Positions 9,175 through 17,379 of a stretch of 36,612 nucleotides of DNA are shown here, piece by piece. Positions within the stretch are counted from its first letter, which is position 1; each line of letters begins with the position of its first letter. Position numbers and translations under genes: made by a program. The DNA is from Planctomycetales bacterium 71-10 (GTDB taxonomy: Bacteria; Planctomycetota; Planctomycetia; Isosphaerales; Isosphaeraceae), in the NCBI GenBank assembly GCA_001898385.1, contig MKTT01000148.1:1-36612 (forward strand). Direction: 5' to 3'. The notes beneath the pieces are model-generated. The model saw only the letters and a program-made list of their open reading frames with translations. It ran no database searches and was not told the DNA's origin.

Positions 9175-9283
9175 CCGACGCCCCCCTCGACCACCCCCGG
9201 CGCGACCGCGGCCCCGGGCCGTCGATCATACCGCCCGGCGCGGCGGTCCCGGAAGCGAGGTCTCGGGATGGGGCGTTCGACGT

Positions 9284-9676
9284 CCCCTCTCCCGCCGGGA
9301 GAGGGCGGCCCGAAGGGCCGGGTGAGGGTCGTGGGGTTTCGAGGTCGCCGCGGCGATCGACGCCCCCCCCTTGAGGTGCTCCGTCGAAGGCATCGGAGTG
9401 CGAGTAGGAATCCCCCCTTCTCCCCTCGTGGGAGAAGGCGCCGCGGAGCGGCGGATGAGGGGGGCGCGACCGGGAGCCAAGGGATTCGATCCTGACGCCG
9501 GCCGTGGGATGCGAAGGCGGTCGCCCCCTCATCCGGCCTTCGGCCACCTTCTCCCACGAGGGGAGAAGGATGCTTGGCATGAGCCCGCCCGGGCGTTGCA
9601 TGGCCGACATGCCCTCCGCGCCTCCCACGACCCTCACCCGCCGCTGCGCGGCCGCCCTCTCCCGGCGGGAGAGGGG
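9284..9676. repeat. Composite nested inverted-palindrome element (MITE-like), four palindromes
   Basis: This fills most of the 528-base gap between two genes. There are four palindromes: outer pair 9284-9328 and 9630-9676 (CCCCTCTCCCGCCGGGAGAGGG followed by a second stem ending GGGTGAGGG, and the inverse), and inner pair 9412-9462 and 9524-9569 (CCTTCTCCC..GGGAGAAGG followed by a stem ending GGATGAGGGG, and the inverse). The whole is therefore nested: A, B, core, B inverted, A inverted. The spacers between palindromes are also conserved in the copy at 17042-17379, which lies in the opposite orientation. No coding capacity is seen. Mobilisation by a transposase encoded elsewhere is an inference. 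Confidence 0.8.
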
Positions 9677-9702
9677 ACTTCATCGCGCGGGTCATCGCCC
9701 GT

Positions 9703-12405
9703 TCAATCCCCCTCCGGCACCCGGACCGGGTGTTCGCGCGCCCCGGCCGCCTCGACGATCGGCCAGGAGGCGCGCAGGTCGTCCTTGTAGGGGCCGATCT
9801 TCTCGACGGGGATCGGGTGGAAGGCGATCCCCGGCGAGGCCGCCCGCAGCCGGTAGTCGTCGCGCGCGGGGTCGACGAACCCCGGGTCGGCGACGGGCGA
9901 GTGGCGGTCGTTGCCGGCCTCCTGCCACGACCGCCATTCGTCCAGCTTCTCGACCTCGTACAGCGAGACGTCCCGGACGAGGAGAGCCCCCTCGCGGTCG
10001 GGGAAGTCGACCCGGGCGCGGAAGTCCTTCATCGCGGCGTGGTGGCCGGGTTCGCCGGGGCCGGGGATGGCGAAGGTGCATTCGAAGTCGGTCCAGTCGG
10101 CCCCGGGCTTCGCCTCGTTGGGGGAACTCGCCCAGAAGAAGGCGCCGGCCTCGTAGCCCTGGAGCATCACCTGGGCCCTCGCGCCGGGCCTCGTCGCCTT
10201 GAGCTTCGCCCGCAGGCGATAGGCGGCGCCGGGCTTCGCGGGGAAGGGGCGACTGACGACGATCGGGTAGTTGTCGCGGGGCTTCGACGCGTCGAACGCG
10301 GCCTCGATCCGGATCGCCCGCCGGCCGCCGTCCTCGACGAGCCCGGCCTTCGACTTCGGCGTGAAGATCTGCCATTCCCAGTCGGCCGGGAGCTTGCCCA
10401 CCGCACCGTGGGCGAAGTCGGCGTTGGGGACCAGCTCGCCGGAGACGTCCTTCCCGGGCCTCGTCACGCCGGTCCGGATCGGCCGGCCGCCGGCCCACAC
10501 AAGGTTGTGGTTGAAGACGTTGCGGTCGAACGGCACGTTCGACGTCCGGACGTAGGCCGCGTCGTCCTTCCAGGCGACGATGTTGTGCTCGAAGACGTTC
10601 CCGGTCATCACCAGGCCGTTCGGCAGGGGCGCGTCCTTCGGGTGGACGGACATCCCGCGCATGGCCTTCCAGGCGGGGTTGCCGATCACGCTCTCATATC
10701 CCGGGACCATCGTCTTGAAGTGGTCCTGCCACATGGTGCTGTCGACGGTCCAGCCGCTGTATTCGACCTGGTAGAGGCCGTTGTCGACGAACACGTTGTT
10801 CTCGATGCGGTTGTCGCGGGCGCTGTGGAGGTGGATCCCGGCGCGGGAGCAGCGGTAGACGATGTTGCCGACGACGTCCACGCCGCCGGTGTTGTCGTCC
10901 AGGTAGACGCCCCAGGCGAAGTGCGGCGAGACCCATCGGCCCTCGGCGTCCTTGCCGAAGCCGAGCATGTCGTGCATCAGGTTGAACCGGATGATCGTCC
11001 CGCGCGAGCCGATCCAGTCGCGACCGCCGGTGTAGACGGCGCCGGTGTCCTCGGTCTCCAGGTTCATGTGGCGGATGTGGTTGTATTCCAGGACCAGCTT
11101 GTTGCCGTGGAACAGGATCCCCATCCGGGGGCCGTCGTGGATCAGGTTGTGCGAGGCGACGTTGCCGACGCCGTCCATCGAGATCCCCACGCCCTGCTTG
11201 TACAGCACGCCGACATGGTGAATGTAGTTGTTGTCGGCCCGATTGTCGGCCTTCGTCAGCGAGGGGACGTCGCCGCCGCCCAGGTAGATCCCGTGCGAGC
11301 CGACGTCCGAGACGTCGCAGCCGACGACCCGGTTGTGCGAGCCCTCCACGACCGCGACCGCGCCGTGGTTGTAGTCGCCGACGCCCCGGATCGTGCAGGC
11401 GGCGACCGTGCAGGACTCGGCGTGATCCAGCAGGAACGCCTCGCCCGTGCAGGCTTCCAGCGTGAGGCCCCGGAACGCGACGTGCGCCGCGCGATCGATG
11501 CGGACCAGCGTGGAGACCACCGGGACCGTGACGGCTCGGCCTTCGAGCGGCCTGGGTGGGATGAGGTAGAGCACGCCCGATTCGCGGTCGACGTACCATT
11601 CGCCGGGGGCGTCCAGGTCCTCGCGACCGCCGCGGAAGTAGTAGCGGTCGCCGGGGCGGATCGGGTACGAGGCGTCGGCCGTGGTGGTGACGAGGCGTTT
11701 GTCGCGATCAACGGCCGCGATCGGCAGGATGTTGTTCCACCAGTTGAAGCGGGGGAAGACGAAGACCTCGACCTCGCCGGGCTTCGCCCACGCGCGGGCG
11801 TCCTTCGCCTTGTAGTGCAGCGCGTTGCGGGGCTCGCCGGGGACGTCCTGGTACATGGGGACGCGGTCGCCGTCGGCGAACGCCCAGCCGCCGCCGTAGG
11901 GGTTGTCGGCCACGGCGTTCGGGTATCGCGCCAGGGGGAGGCGGACGCCGTCGAGGAACAGCTCGCGGAACGCGAGGTCCGCGAAGCCCTGGGCCTTCAG
12001 GTCGGCCTCCAGGATCGATCCCTCATGGGGCGTGAAGTCGACGACGTCCCGGCCCCCCCGGATCACGACGGCCTCGCCGGGGTGGGCGCGGTAGACGATC
12101 GGGGCCGTGGCCGTCCCGCCGTCTTCCTGACTCAGGACGAACGTCCGCGGGAGGGCGTAGACGCCGCCGCGGAGCAGGACTTCCACGCCGTCGCGGGCCT
12201 CGGGAGTCTTCTTGAGGCCCCGGACGACGTCACGGGCCTTCTCCAGGGTGGCGAGCGGGGCGTCGGCCCGGCCCGAGCCGGCGTCGTCCCCCGTCGCGGA
12301 GATGTAGACCTTCAGCGGCTCCGCGCGGGAGGCCCCGGCGAAGGCCCCGAGCCCGAGCGCCGCCAGCGCCCGCAGGAACACGCCGCCCGACGTCCGGCCG
12401 ATCAT
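9703..12405 (-). CDS. Large secreted right-handed parallel beta-helix protein with carbohydrate-binding-like domain
   Basis: A 900-residue exported protein. The start at 12405 has GGAG about eight bases upstream and gives a signal peptide (MIGRTSGGVFLRALAALGLG, cleavage near residue 27 at S-R-A). The mature protein opens K-V-Y-I-S-A-T-G-D-D-A-G-S-G-R-A-D-A-P-L-A-T-L, the typical start of pectate-lyase-like beta-helix proteins of planctomycetes. Repeated short strands with Asn and His turns (H-N-R-V-V-G-C-D-V, N-N-Y-I-H-H-V, D-N-R-I-E-N-N-V-F-V-D-N) span about residues 300-560. A jelly-roll domain like CBM4/9 (G-A-A-Y-R-L-R-A-K-L-K-A-T, about 655-815) follows. The architecture suggests binding or cleavage of a polysaccharide outside the cytoplasm, but no catalytic residues can be assigned with certainty. 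It is divergent from the sugar kinase gene. Confidence 0.85.
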   Translation of the reverse strand: MIGRTSGGVFLRALAALGLGAFAGASRAEPLKVYISATGDDAGSGRADAPLATLEKARDVVRGLKKTPEARDGVEVLLRGGVYALPRTFVLSQEDGGTATAPIVYRAHPGEAVVIRGGRDVVDFTPHEGSILEADLKAQGFADLAFRELFLDGVRLPLARYPNAVADNPYGGGWAFADGDRVPMYQDVPGEPRNALHYKAKDARAWAKPGEVEVFVFPRFNWWNNILPIAAVDRDKRLVTTTADASYPIRPGDRYYFRGGREDLDAPGEWYVDRESGVLYLIPPRPLEGRAVTVPVVSTLVRIDRAAHVAFRGLTLEACTGEAFLLDHAESCTVAACTIRGVGDYNHGAVAVVEGSHNRVVGCDVSDVGSHGIYLGGGDVPSLTKADNRADNNYIHHVGVLYKQGVGISMDGVGNVASHNLIHDGPRMGILFHGNKLVLEYNHIRHMNLETEDTGAVYTGGRDWIGSRGTIIRFNLMHDMLGFGKDAEGRWVSPHFAWGVYLDDNTGGVDVVGNIVYRCSRAGIHLHSARDNRIENNVFVDNGLYQVEYSGWTVDSTMWQDHFKTMVPGYESVIGNPAWKAMRGMSVHPKDAPLPNGLVMTGNVFEHNIVAWKDDAAYVRTSNVPFDRNVFNHNLVWAGGRPIRTGVTRPGKDVSGELVPNADFAHGAVGKLPADWEWQIFTPKSKAGLVEDGGRRAIRIEAAFDASKPRDNYPIVVSRPFPAKPGAAYRLRAKLKATRPGARAQVMLQGYEAGAFFWASSPNEAKPGADWTDFECTFAIPGPGEPGHHAAMKDFRARVDFPDREGALLVRDVSLYEVEKLDEWRSWQEAGNDRHSPVADPGFVDPARDDYRLRAASPGIAFHPIPVEKIGPYKDDLRASWPIVEAAGAREHPVRVPEGD

Positions 12406-12650
12406 GACGCGACTCCGAGTGGATGCAGAAGCCAGCCGACCCGCCCGGAGGATATCGCGCGCCGGGGCCGTGGGATAGCGTTCGGCGGATCCCGGGCGAT
12501 CGGGCGTCCTGGCCTGGAATCGGCCCCAGGGTCGTCGTATCATTCGGCTTCCGCGCGCCGGCCCGGGCGGAGATCCGGGCACGGCGCGGCCGTCGGGACG
12601 GAATCGGTCCGCCCGCAGCAACCGCCACCTTAGCGATGGTCCAGCCGCCC

Positions 12651-13592
12651 ATGATCCTGTGCGTGACGCTGAATCCGTGCTTGGACAAGACGCTCTCGGT
12701 CCCGGCGTGGAGGCCGGGCGACCTGGTCCGCGGCCGGTCGACCCGGGACGTCGTGGGGGGCAAGGGGAACAACGTCGCCCGCGCGTTGAAGCGGCTGGGG
12801 CGCGATCCGAAGCCGGTGACGTTCCTGGGCGGGGCCGTCGGCGAGACCTGCCGCGCCCTGCTGAAGGAGGCCGACGGCCTGGAGCCGATCGCCGTGGCCA
12901 CGGCCTCGCCGACGCGCGTGATCCTGACCGTCTCCACCGAGGGGACCGCCGAGCAGACCGCCTTCTTCGACCCCGACCCGGCCGTCACCGCGGCCGAGGC
13001 CGACGAGCTGGTCGCCCAGGTCGAGCGGGCCCTGGCCGGGCCGGGGGTCGAGGCCCTGACGCTCTCCGGCTCCAGCCCCTCGCCGGCCGCCCACGGCGTC
13101 TACAGCGAGATGATCTCGCTGGCGAAGGCGCGGCGGATCCCCGTGTTCCTGGACACCTACGGCCCGGCGCTGGAGGCCATCTGGGGCTTCTGGCCCACGG
13201 CCTTGCAGATGAACCGTCGCGAGGCCGGCATGCGGCTGGGCCGGCCGGCGAACGACGACGACGTCGTCGACCTGCTGCGGTCGTGGCGACGGCGGGGCGT
13301 CGCCTGCGGCGTCGTGACCGACGGCCCCGACCCGGCGTTCTTCCTCTTCGGCGACGTCCTCTACCGCGCCACGCCGCCGGAGATCGAGGTCGTGAACCCG
13401 ATCGGCTCGGGCGACTCACTCCTCGCCGGCCTGGTCGACTCGCGGCTCAAGGGCCTGGATCCCGAGGCGACCATCCGCCGCGCCATGGCCTGCGCCGCCG
13501 CCAACGCCTCCGTCTGGGACGCCGGCGCGATCGAGCCCGAGGCGGTCGAGCGGCTGGCGGAGCAGGTCGAGGTCGAGGTCGAGGCGCCCTGA
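12651..13592 (+). CDS. PfkB-family sugar-phosphate kinase (1-phosphofructokinase/LacC-like)
   Basis: A 313-residue ribokinase-superfamily enzyme of the hexose-phosphate branch (1-phosphofructokinase, tagatose-6-phosphate kinase, Pfk-2). The start at 12651 gives MILCVTLNPCLDKTLSVP, the expected family N-terminus. An ATG 15 bases upstream is also possible, and neither has a clear ribosome site. The first PfkB signature V-G-G-K-G-N-N-V-A-R-A-L-K-R-L-G is at 35-50. The anion-hole and base motif G-S-G-D at 252-255 carries the catalytic Asp255 (family form N-P-x-G-A/S-G-D-S). The protein would phosphorylate a sugar phosphate with ATP in the cytoplasm. No PTS or sugar transporter genes adjoin, so the substrate is open. 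A short GC hairpin follows the stop codon. Confidence 0.87.
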   Translation: MILCVTLNPCLDKTLSVPAWRPGDLVRGRSTRDVVGGKGNNVARALKRLGRDPKPVTFLGGAVGETCRALLKEADGLEPIAVATASPTRVILTVSTEGTAEQTAFFDPDPAVTAAEADELVAQVERALAGPGVEALTLSGSSPSPAAHGVYSEMISLAKARRIPVFLDTYGPALEAIWGFWPTALQMNRREAGMRLGRPANDDDVVDLLRSWRRRGVACGVVTDGPDPAFFLFGDVLYRATPPEIEVVNPIGSGDSLLAGLVDSRLKGLDPEATIRRAMACAAANASVWDAGAIEPEAVERLAEQVEVEVEAP

Positions 13593-13608
13593 CCGGCCGA
13601 CGGGCCGG
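13593..13608 (+). terminator. Short GC-rich hairpin directly after the sugar kinase stop codon
   Basis: CCGGCC, loop GACG, GGCCGG forms a 6-bp stem beginning at the base after TGA. There is no T-run, so it is at best a weak or Rho-assisted end. The rest of the gap to 13922 is mostly the repeat element at 13696-13878. Confidence 0.3.
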
Positions 13609-13695
13609 GGAGGCCGTCATACGCCGTCCGGCCCCCGCAATGATCCGCATTCTTTCCGACCGTCCGGGGATATGGGGCGGGCTGCGATGACGAGG

Positions 13696-13878
13696 GTCTT
13701 CCCCCCTCGCGGGGGAAGACAGACGCCGAAGGCGTCCGATGAGGGGGACGCGAAGCACAGGCACCGTTGGATTTCGCAAGCCCGCCCGGATGGGCCGTCC
13801 TTGCGACCCGACGGCCGTCCGGCGCGTCCCCCCCCTCATCCGGCCCTGCGGGCCACCTTCCCCCGCCGGGGGGGAAGG
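13696..13878. repeat. Short two-palindrome MITE-like element, copy 1
   Basis: 183 bases bounded by GTCTTCCCCC..GGGGGAAGAC with its second stem (ending GATGAGGGGG) on the left, and CCCCTCATCC..CCTTCCCCC..GGGGGAAGG on the right. The interior begins GACGCGAAGCAC and ends ACCCGACGGCCG..GGCGCGTC. The same interior and ends recur inverted at 22358-22534, so these are two copies of one mobile-like unit. It occupies most of the 330-base gap between two convergent genes and could double as a bidirectional terminator. Confidence 0.8.
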
Positions 13879-13922
13879 CCGTCAAGAACAGCCGCCCCAA
13901 ACTCCGGGACGGTCAGCCTTTT

Positions 13923-15833
13923 TCATTGGAAGCCGCCGCCCGTCCCACCCACTGGCGGCGGATCGTCCAGGGCCTTCACGGCCTTGCGGATCTCGTCGAT
14001 CAGCTTGAGCTTCTGGGCCAGGTCCTGCATCTCCTCGAGCGTCAGCTCGCCGCGCTCGGCCTTCTCGATCTCCTCCAGCCGCCGCGACGGCCGGGCCCGC
14101 TCGGCACCCATCCCCCCTTCCGCCCCTTCCGGCGAGGTGATGACGAGGATGCCGTCCTCGACGTAGTAGACCAGCCCGAGCTGCTTCAGCGCGAGCTGGA
14201 GCGTCCGCCGCAGCGGCACCCCGTCGAGGTCGATGGAGATCGGCGAGGTGATCGTCTTGTCGGCCTGATTCAGGCCGATGGGCTCGACGTACACGGGGAT
14301 GGCGTCGCCGACGACCTGCTTGATGTACTTGAGGACGTCCTCCAGCGGCGTGTCGTTGGGGAAGTTCATCGGCAGCGGCTCGTCGAGCTTCGCCAGGATC
14401 TGCGCCGTCTTCGGGTTGGAGTCGCCGGGCCCGTCCGAAGTCCCCGGCCCCGACGGGTCGCCGGGGCGGGGGGGGGCGTCCCCCCGCGTCGCCCACAACT
14501 CGGCCTCGGCGAGCATCGCGCCGGCGTCGGCGCCGCTCGGGAGCGACGCATCGCCCGGGGCGACGCTCGGGAACGGGATGCGAGCCAAGACGCTCATCCG
14601 GGCCCGATGCTCGGCGAACGCATCCTTGCGGGCCTGCTCATCGGTCGCCAGGGCTTGCTGGGCGTCCAGCCAGAGCCTGGAGGCCCGATAGACGCGGTCG
14701 ATCGCCCGGTAGTCGCGACGAAGCTCCTCGACCGCGGACCGGTAAGCCTTCGTCGAGGCCGCGAGCAGGCGGCCCGCCTGCGCCTCCGACGGGCTCTCGT
14801 CGGGCTTCGCGGCCGGGCCCGGCGCCCCGGCGACGGCCGGCGTCGCGGAGGCCGCGGGCTGCGACGGGGCCCCGCCGGCCGGGCCGGACGCCCCTCGCTG
14901 GACCTCGGCCGGATCCTCGGCGGCCTCCTGGCCGGGCGACTGGCGCGGGGGCTCGGCCGGCTGGGAGTCCGCGGGGGGCTCCTGGCCCTCGGGGCGGGCG
15001 GCGGCGAACCCGGCCCCCGCGGCGGCGACGAGGGCGGTGGCCGTCAGGGCGGCCGTCAGTTTGGTGGCGATCATGGCTCCGCAGGCTCCTTTCGCGAGGC
15101 GGACGACGGGATAGGACAGGACGGATTTCCACGCGACGCCCTCCGCGACCCGCCCGGCGGCGGTCGCGACGGCGTCGACGAGGGGGGCGGGCACGGCGGC
15201 CGAGGCCAGGTTCTCCAGCGCGAGGGCCCCCGCGCCGGCCGTGACGCCGCGGCGGGCCAGCCGCGGGCCCAGCATCGACCGGGCCCGCGCCAGGCGGCCC
15301 TTGACCGAGCCGACCGGCCAGCCCAGCCGGGCCGCGGCCTCCTCGTGGGTCAGCCCCTCCAGGTAGCAGAGGGCCACCGGGGCGCGATACCTCCAGGGGA
15401 GGCGCTCGACCTCCTCGTCGATCACGCCCCGTAGCGCGAAGTCGGGCGAATCCGGCTCGCAACCGGGTTCGACGGCCAGGCCGTCGCGCTCGCGGGCCCG
15501 GCGACGCGCCCGGTCCATGCGGGCTCGCCGGGCCACCTTGGTCGCGACGCCGTGCAGCCACGCGGCGAGGACGTCGCCCGGCCCCAGCGACCGGGCGCGG
15601 CGGATCAGGACCAGGAACGTCGCCTGGAACGCGTCGTCGACGTCGGACGGCTCGATCAGGATGCGCCGGCAGACCCCCAGGACCATCGGCCCGTGCCGCG
15701 CCGCCAGGGCCTCGAAGGCCTCGCGGTCGCCCCGCCGCGCGTACCGCTCGAGCAGCCGGGCGTCGTCGGCCCCGGTCCAGGTCCCGCGTTCGAAGAGTCT
15801 CTCGACCGGCGACGCGACGCGACTGCGGCTCAT
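13923..15833 (-). CDS. ECF sigma factor fused to a transmembrane anchor and STN-like C-terminal domain
   Basis: A 636-residue protein. The N-terminal 195 residues are an ECF-type RNA polymerase sigma factor: region 2 (about 25-105) with D-V-D-D-A-F-Q-A-T-F-L-V-L-I-R-R-A, a form typical of planctomycetes, and region 4 (about 140-190) with L-T-H-E-E-A-A-A-R-L-G-W-P-V-G-S-V-K-G-R-L. A hydrophobic segment (about 253-277) follows, then a Pro/Ala/Gln-rich stretch, a helical region (about 350-415) and a beta-alpha domain at about 485-567. The last (P-L-E-D-V-L-K-Y-I, then G-V-P-L-R-R-T-L-Q-L-A-L-K-Q-L-G-L-V-Y-Y) resembles secretin/TonB short N-terminal domains. The sensory half would lie outside the membrane, perhaps replacing a separate anti-sigma factor. 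GAGGAG precedes the ATG by about ten bases. Confidence 0.87.
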   Translation of the reverse strand: MSRSRVASPVERLFERGTWTGADDARLLERYARRGDREAFEALAARHGPMVLGVCRRILIEPSDVDDAFQATFLVLIRRARSLGPGDVLAAWLHGVATKVARRARMDRARRRARERDGLAVEPGCEPDSPDFALRGVIDEEVERLPWRYRAPVALCYLEGLTHEEAAARLGWPVGSVKGRLARARSMLGPRLARRGVTAGAGALALENLASAAVPAPLVDAVATAAGRVAEGVAWKSVLSYPVVRLAKGACGAMIATKLTAALTATALVAAAGAGFAAARPEGQEPPADSQPAEPPRQSPGQEAAEDPAEVQRGASGPAGGAPSQPAASATPAVAGAPGPAAKPDESPSEAQAGRLLAASTKAYRSAVEELRRDYRAIDRVYRASRLWLDAQQALATDEQARKDAFAEHRARMSVLARIPFPSVAPGDASLPSGADAGAMLAEAELWATRGDAPPRPGDPSGPGTSDGPGDSNPKTAQILAKLDEPLPMNFPNDTPLEDVLKYIKQVVGDAIPVYVEPIGLNQADKTITSPISIDLDGVPLRRTLQLALKQLGLVYYVEDGILVITSPEGAEGGMGAERARPSRRLEEIEKAERGELTLEEMQDLAQKLKLIDEIRKAVKALDDPPPVGGTGGGFQ

Positions 15834-15972
15834 GGACGGCTGGCTCCTCGTTCCCGGCGTTCACCTCCATCATGCTCGGGGAGCCGGGCGCGGATACGAC
15901 TTTTTCCGGAATCCGCCCCGCCGCGGGGTGTAGCCCTGTTTCCCGGATTTCGCACCGTTCCTCGAAATGACA

Positions 15973-16046
15973 GGTGGTCCGGGCGGTCCGCCCGGACGTC
16001 GACCGGTCTCGGAATGGGGACGTCCGGGCGGACCGCCCGGACCACC
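15973..16046. repeat. Perfect 28-bp inverted repeat between divergent genes
   Basis: The arm 15973-16000 (GGTGGTCCGGGCGGTCCGCC and eight more bases) is repeated exactly, inverted, at 16019-16046, with an 18-base spacer. Each arm is itself nearly palindromic (GTCCGGGCGG/CCGCCCGGAC). It lies in the 328-base region between the ECF sigma factor start at 15833 and the gene at 16162. It could be an operator for one or both, a bidirectional transcription stop, or a small repeat element. Nothing else is recognisable in this gap. Confidence 0.8.
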
Positions 16047-16161
16047 GTGAAGGATTCGTTTCCTCCCGATTCGAGAGCTAGACCCCAAGCCGCGTTCCCG
16101 ATTGCCGGACGCCCGCGTTTCTGGTAGTGATAAGCGCGGAATCATCCAAGGAGGGACCGCC

Positions 16162-17007
16162 ATGGACGCGACCATCCCGACGATCGGCTTCGCGGGCGAC
16201 CTGGGCGACCCCTGGGTCGCGGGGATCGCCCGGGCGCTTTCCGGGTTCGACCTCGTCCCCTGCGAGGAGCCCGGGGGGGGCCTGCCCCGGCGCGCGTTCG
16301 AGCCCGACGCGGGGCTCAAGATCCTGGTGATGCACCGCTCGCGGCTCTCCCCGGCCGACGTGGCCCGGCTGGAGGAGCTGCGGCGCGAGCTGGGCCCGGC
16401 CGCCTGGCCCCGGATCATCCTCTGCGTCAGCCCGTACGTCCGCTACGCCGAGATCGAGCGCTGCGCCGCGCTCGTGGAGGCGGTGACGCCCGAGGCCACC
16501 GCCGCCGAGACGCTGCCGCACCAGATCGAGCGGATGCTGGAGCACGTCCCCGGCCACGCCGACCGCTCGCGGCGGGGGGCGACCCCGGTCGAGGTCGTCA
16601 GCTCCGACTACGAGCTGCGCCGGGTGCTCCGAGAGGCCGCCGCCCACGCCGGCTATCGCGCCACCGACGCCGCCGCGCTGGCCGTCGGGCCCGAGGCCGC
16701 CGCCGGCCGGGCGCTCACGGTCTGGGACGTGCCCGTGCTCGAACCGCGGTGGGAGGAGCGGCTAGAGCGCCGATGTCGGCTGGGCCCGGTCCTGGCCCTG
16801 CTGGGCTTCGCCGACCGCGCCGCCGTCGCCCAGGCCCGCGAGGCCGGCGCCTCCGCCTGCCTGGACCTCCCCTGCGCCCTGGACGACCTGATCGACGCCC
16901 TCGACCGCATGGCCAAGGGCTTCGTCCGCCCCCGCGCCGAGCCCGCCCACGCCGCCATCGCCCGCGGCGCCCGGCCGAGGCTGCGCGTGGCCCCGGGCGT
17001 CGGCTAG
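16162..17007 (+). CDS. Protein of unknown function with receiver-like folds
   Basis: A 281-residue protein beginning MDATIPTIGFAGDLGDPWVA. The start is supported by a strong AAGGAGG site about seven bases upstream. I do not recognise a defined family. Two halves each look like alternating beta/alpha units of response-regulator size: about 1-130, with I-L-V-M-H-R-S-R-L and R-I-I-L-C-V-S-P-Y, and about 145-265, with V-E-V-V-S-S-D-Y-E-L-R-R-V-L-R-E-A-A, L-A-L-L-G-F-A-D-R and A-R-E-A-G-A-S-A-C-L-D-L-P-C-A-L-D-D-L. The last pattern is like the end of a receiver domain, but no phosphoacceptor Asp or conserved Lys can be placed. It is divergent from the ECF sigma factor gene and followed by a repeat element. 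The receiver comparison is tentative. Confidence 0.6.
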   Translation: MDATIPTIGFAGDLGDPWVAGIARALSGFDLVPCEEPGGGLPRRAFEPDAGLKILVMHRSRLSPADVARLEELRRELGPAAWPRIILCVSPYVRYAEIERCAALVEAVTPEATAAETLPHQIERMLEHVPGHADRSRRGATPVEVVSSDYELRRVLREAAAHAGYRATDAAALAVGPEAAAGRALTVWDVPVLEPRWEERLERRCRLGPVLALLGFADRAAVAQAREAGASACLDLPCALDDLIDALDRMAKGFVRPRAEPAHAAIARGARPRLRVAPGVG

Positions 17008-17041
17008 CCATGGGAGGTCGTCGGCACGAGAATTGAATCAT

Positions 17042-17379
17042 CCCATCTCCCGCCGGGAGAGGGCGGCCGCGCAGCGGCGGGTGAGGGCTGCGGGATCTCG
17101 GAGGGCGTGTCGGGCGCGATGCACGAGCAGGCCGACGACGACGGCCTTCTCCCCTTGAGGGAGAAGGTGGCCGAAGGCCGGATGAGGGGGCGACCGCCGT
17201 CGCGTACCCTGGACCGGAGAGACCTTGAAGCCCGAAGCGTCCGGTCGCGCCACCCCTCATCCGGCCCTGCGGGCCACCTTCTCCTTCAAGGGGAGAAGGG
17301 CCTTGATCGCCGCGGTCGTCTCGAAGTCCCACGACCCTCACCCGGCCCTCCGGGCCGCCCTCTCCCGGCGGGAGAGGGG
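17042..17379. repeat. Composite nested inverted-palindrome element (MITE-like), second full copy
   Basis: Four palindromes at 17042-17087, 17145-17190, 17253-17299 and 17335-17379 repeat the A, B, B-inverted, A-inverted order of 9284-9676. Comparison of spacers shows this copy is in the opposite orientation. For example, its right-hand spacer (GATCGCCGCGGTCGTCTCGA, then CCCACGA) is the reverse complement of the left-hand spacer of the other copy, with few changes. The core also keeps GGCGCGACCGG and GGCGGTCGCC next to the inner stems. It fills most of the 447-base gap before mfd. Confidence 0.8.

Noticed and set aside
9175..9702. Regularly spaced repeats suggesting a CRISPR array
   Set aside because: The repeats are inverted and nested, not direct; there are only four, the spacers are conserved between copies, and no cas genes are present.
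9730..12633. Long + strand open frame opposite the beta-helix protein gene
   Set aside because: Low-complexity Val/Asp/Arg/Gly composition typical of antisense frames in GC-rich DNA. The - strand protein has a signal peptide and clear domains.
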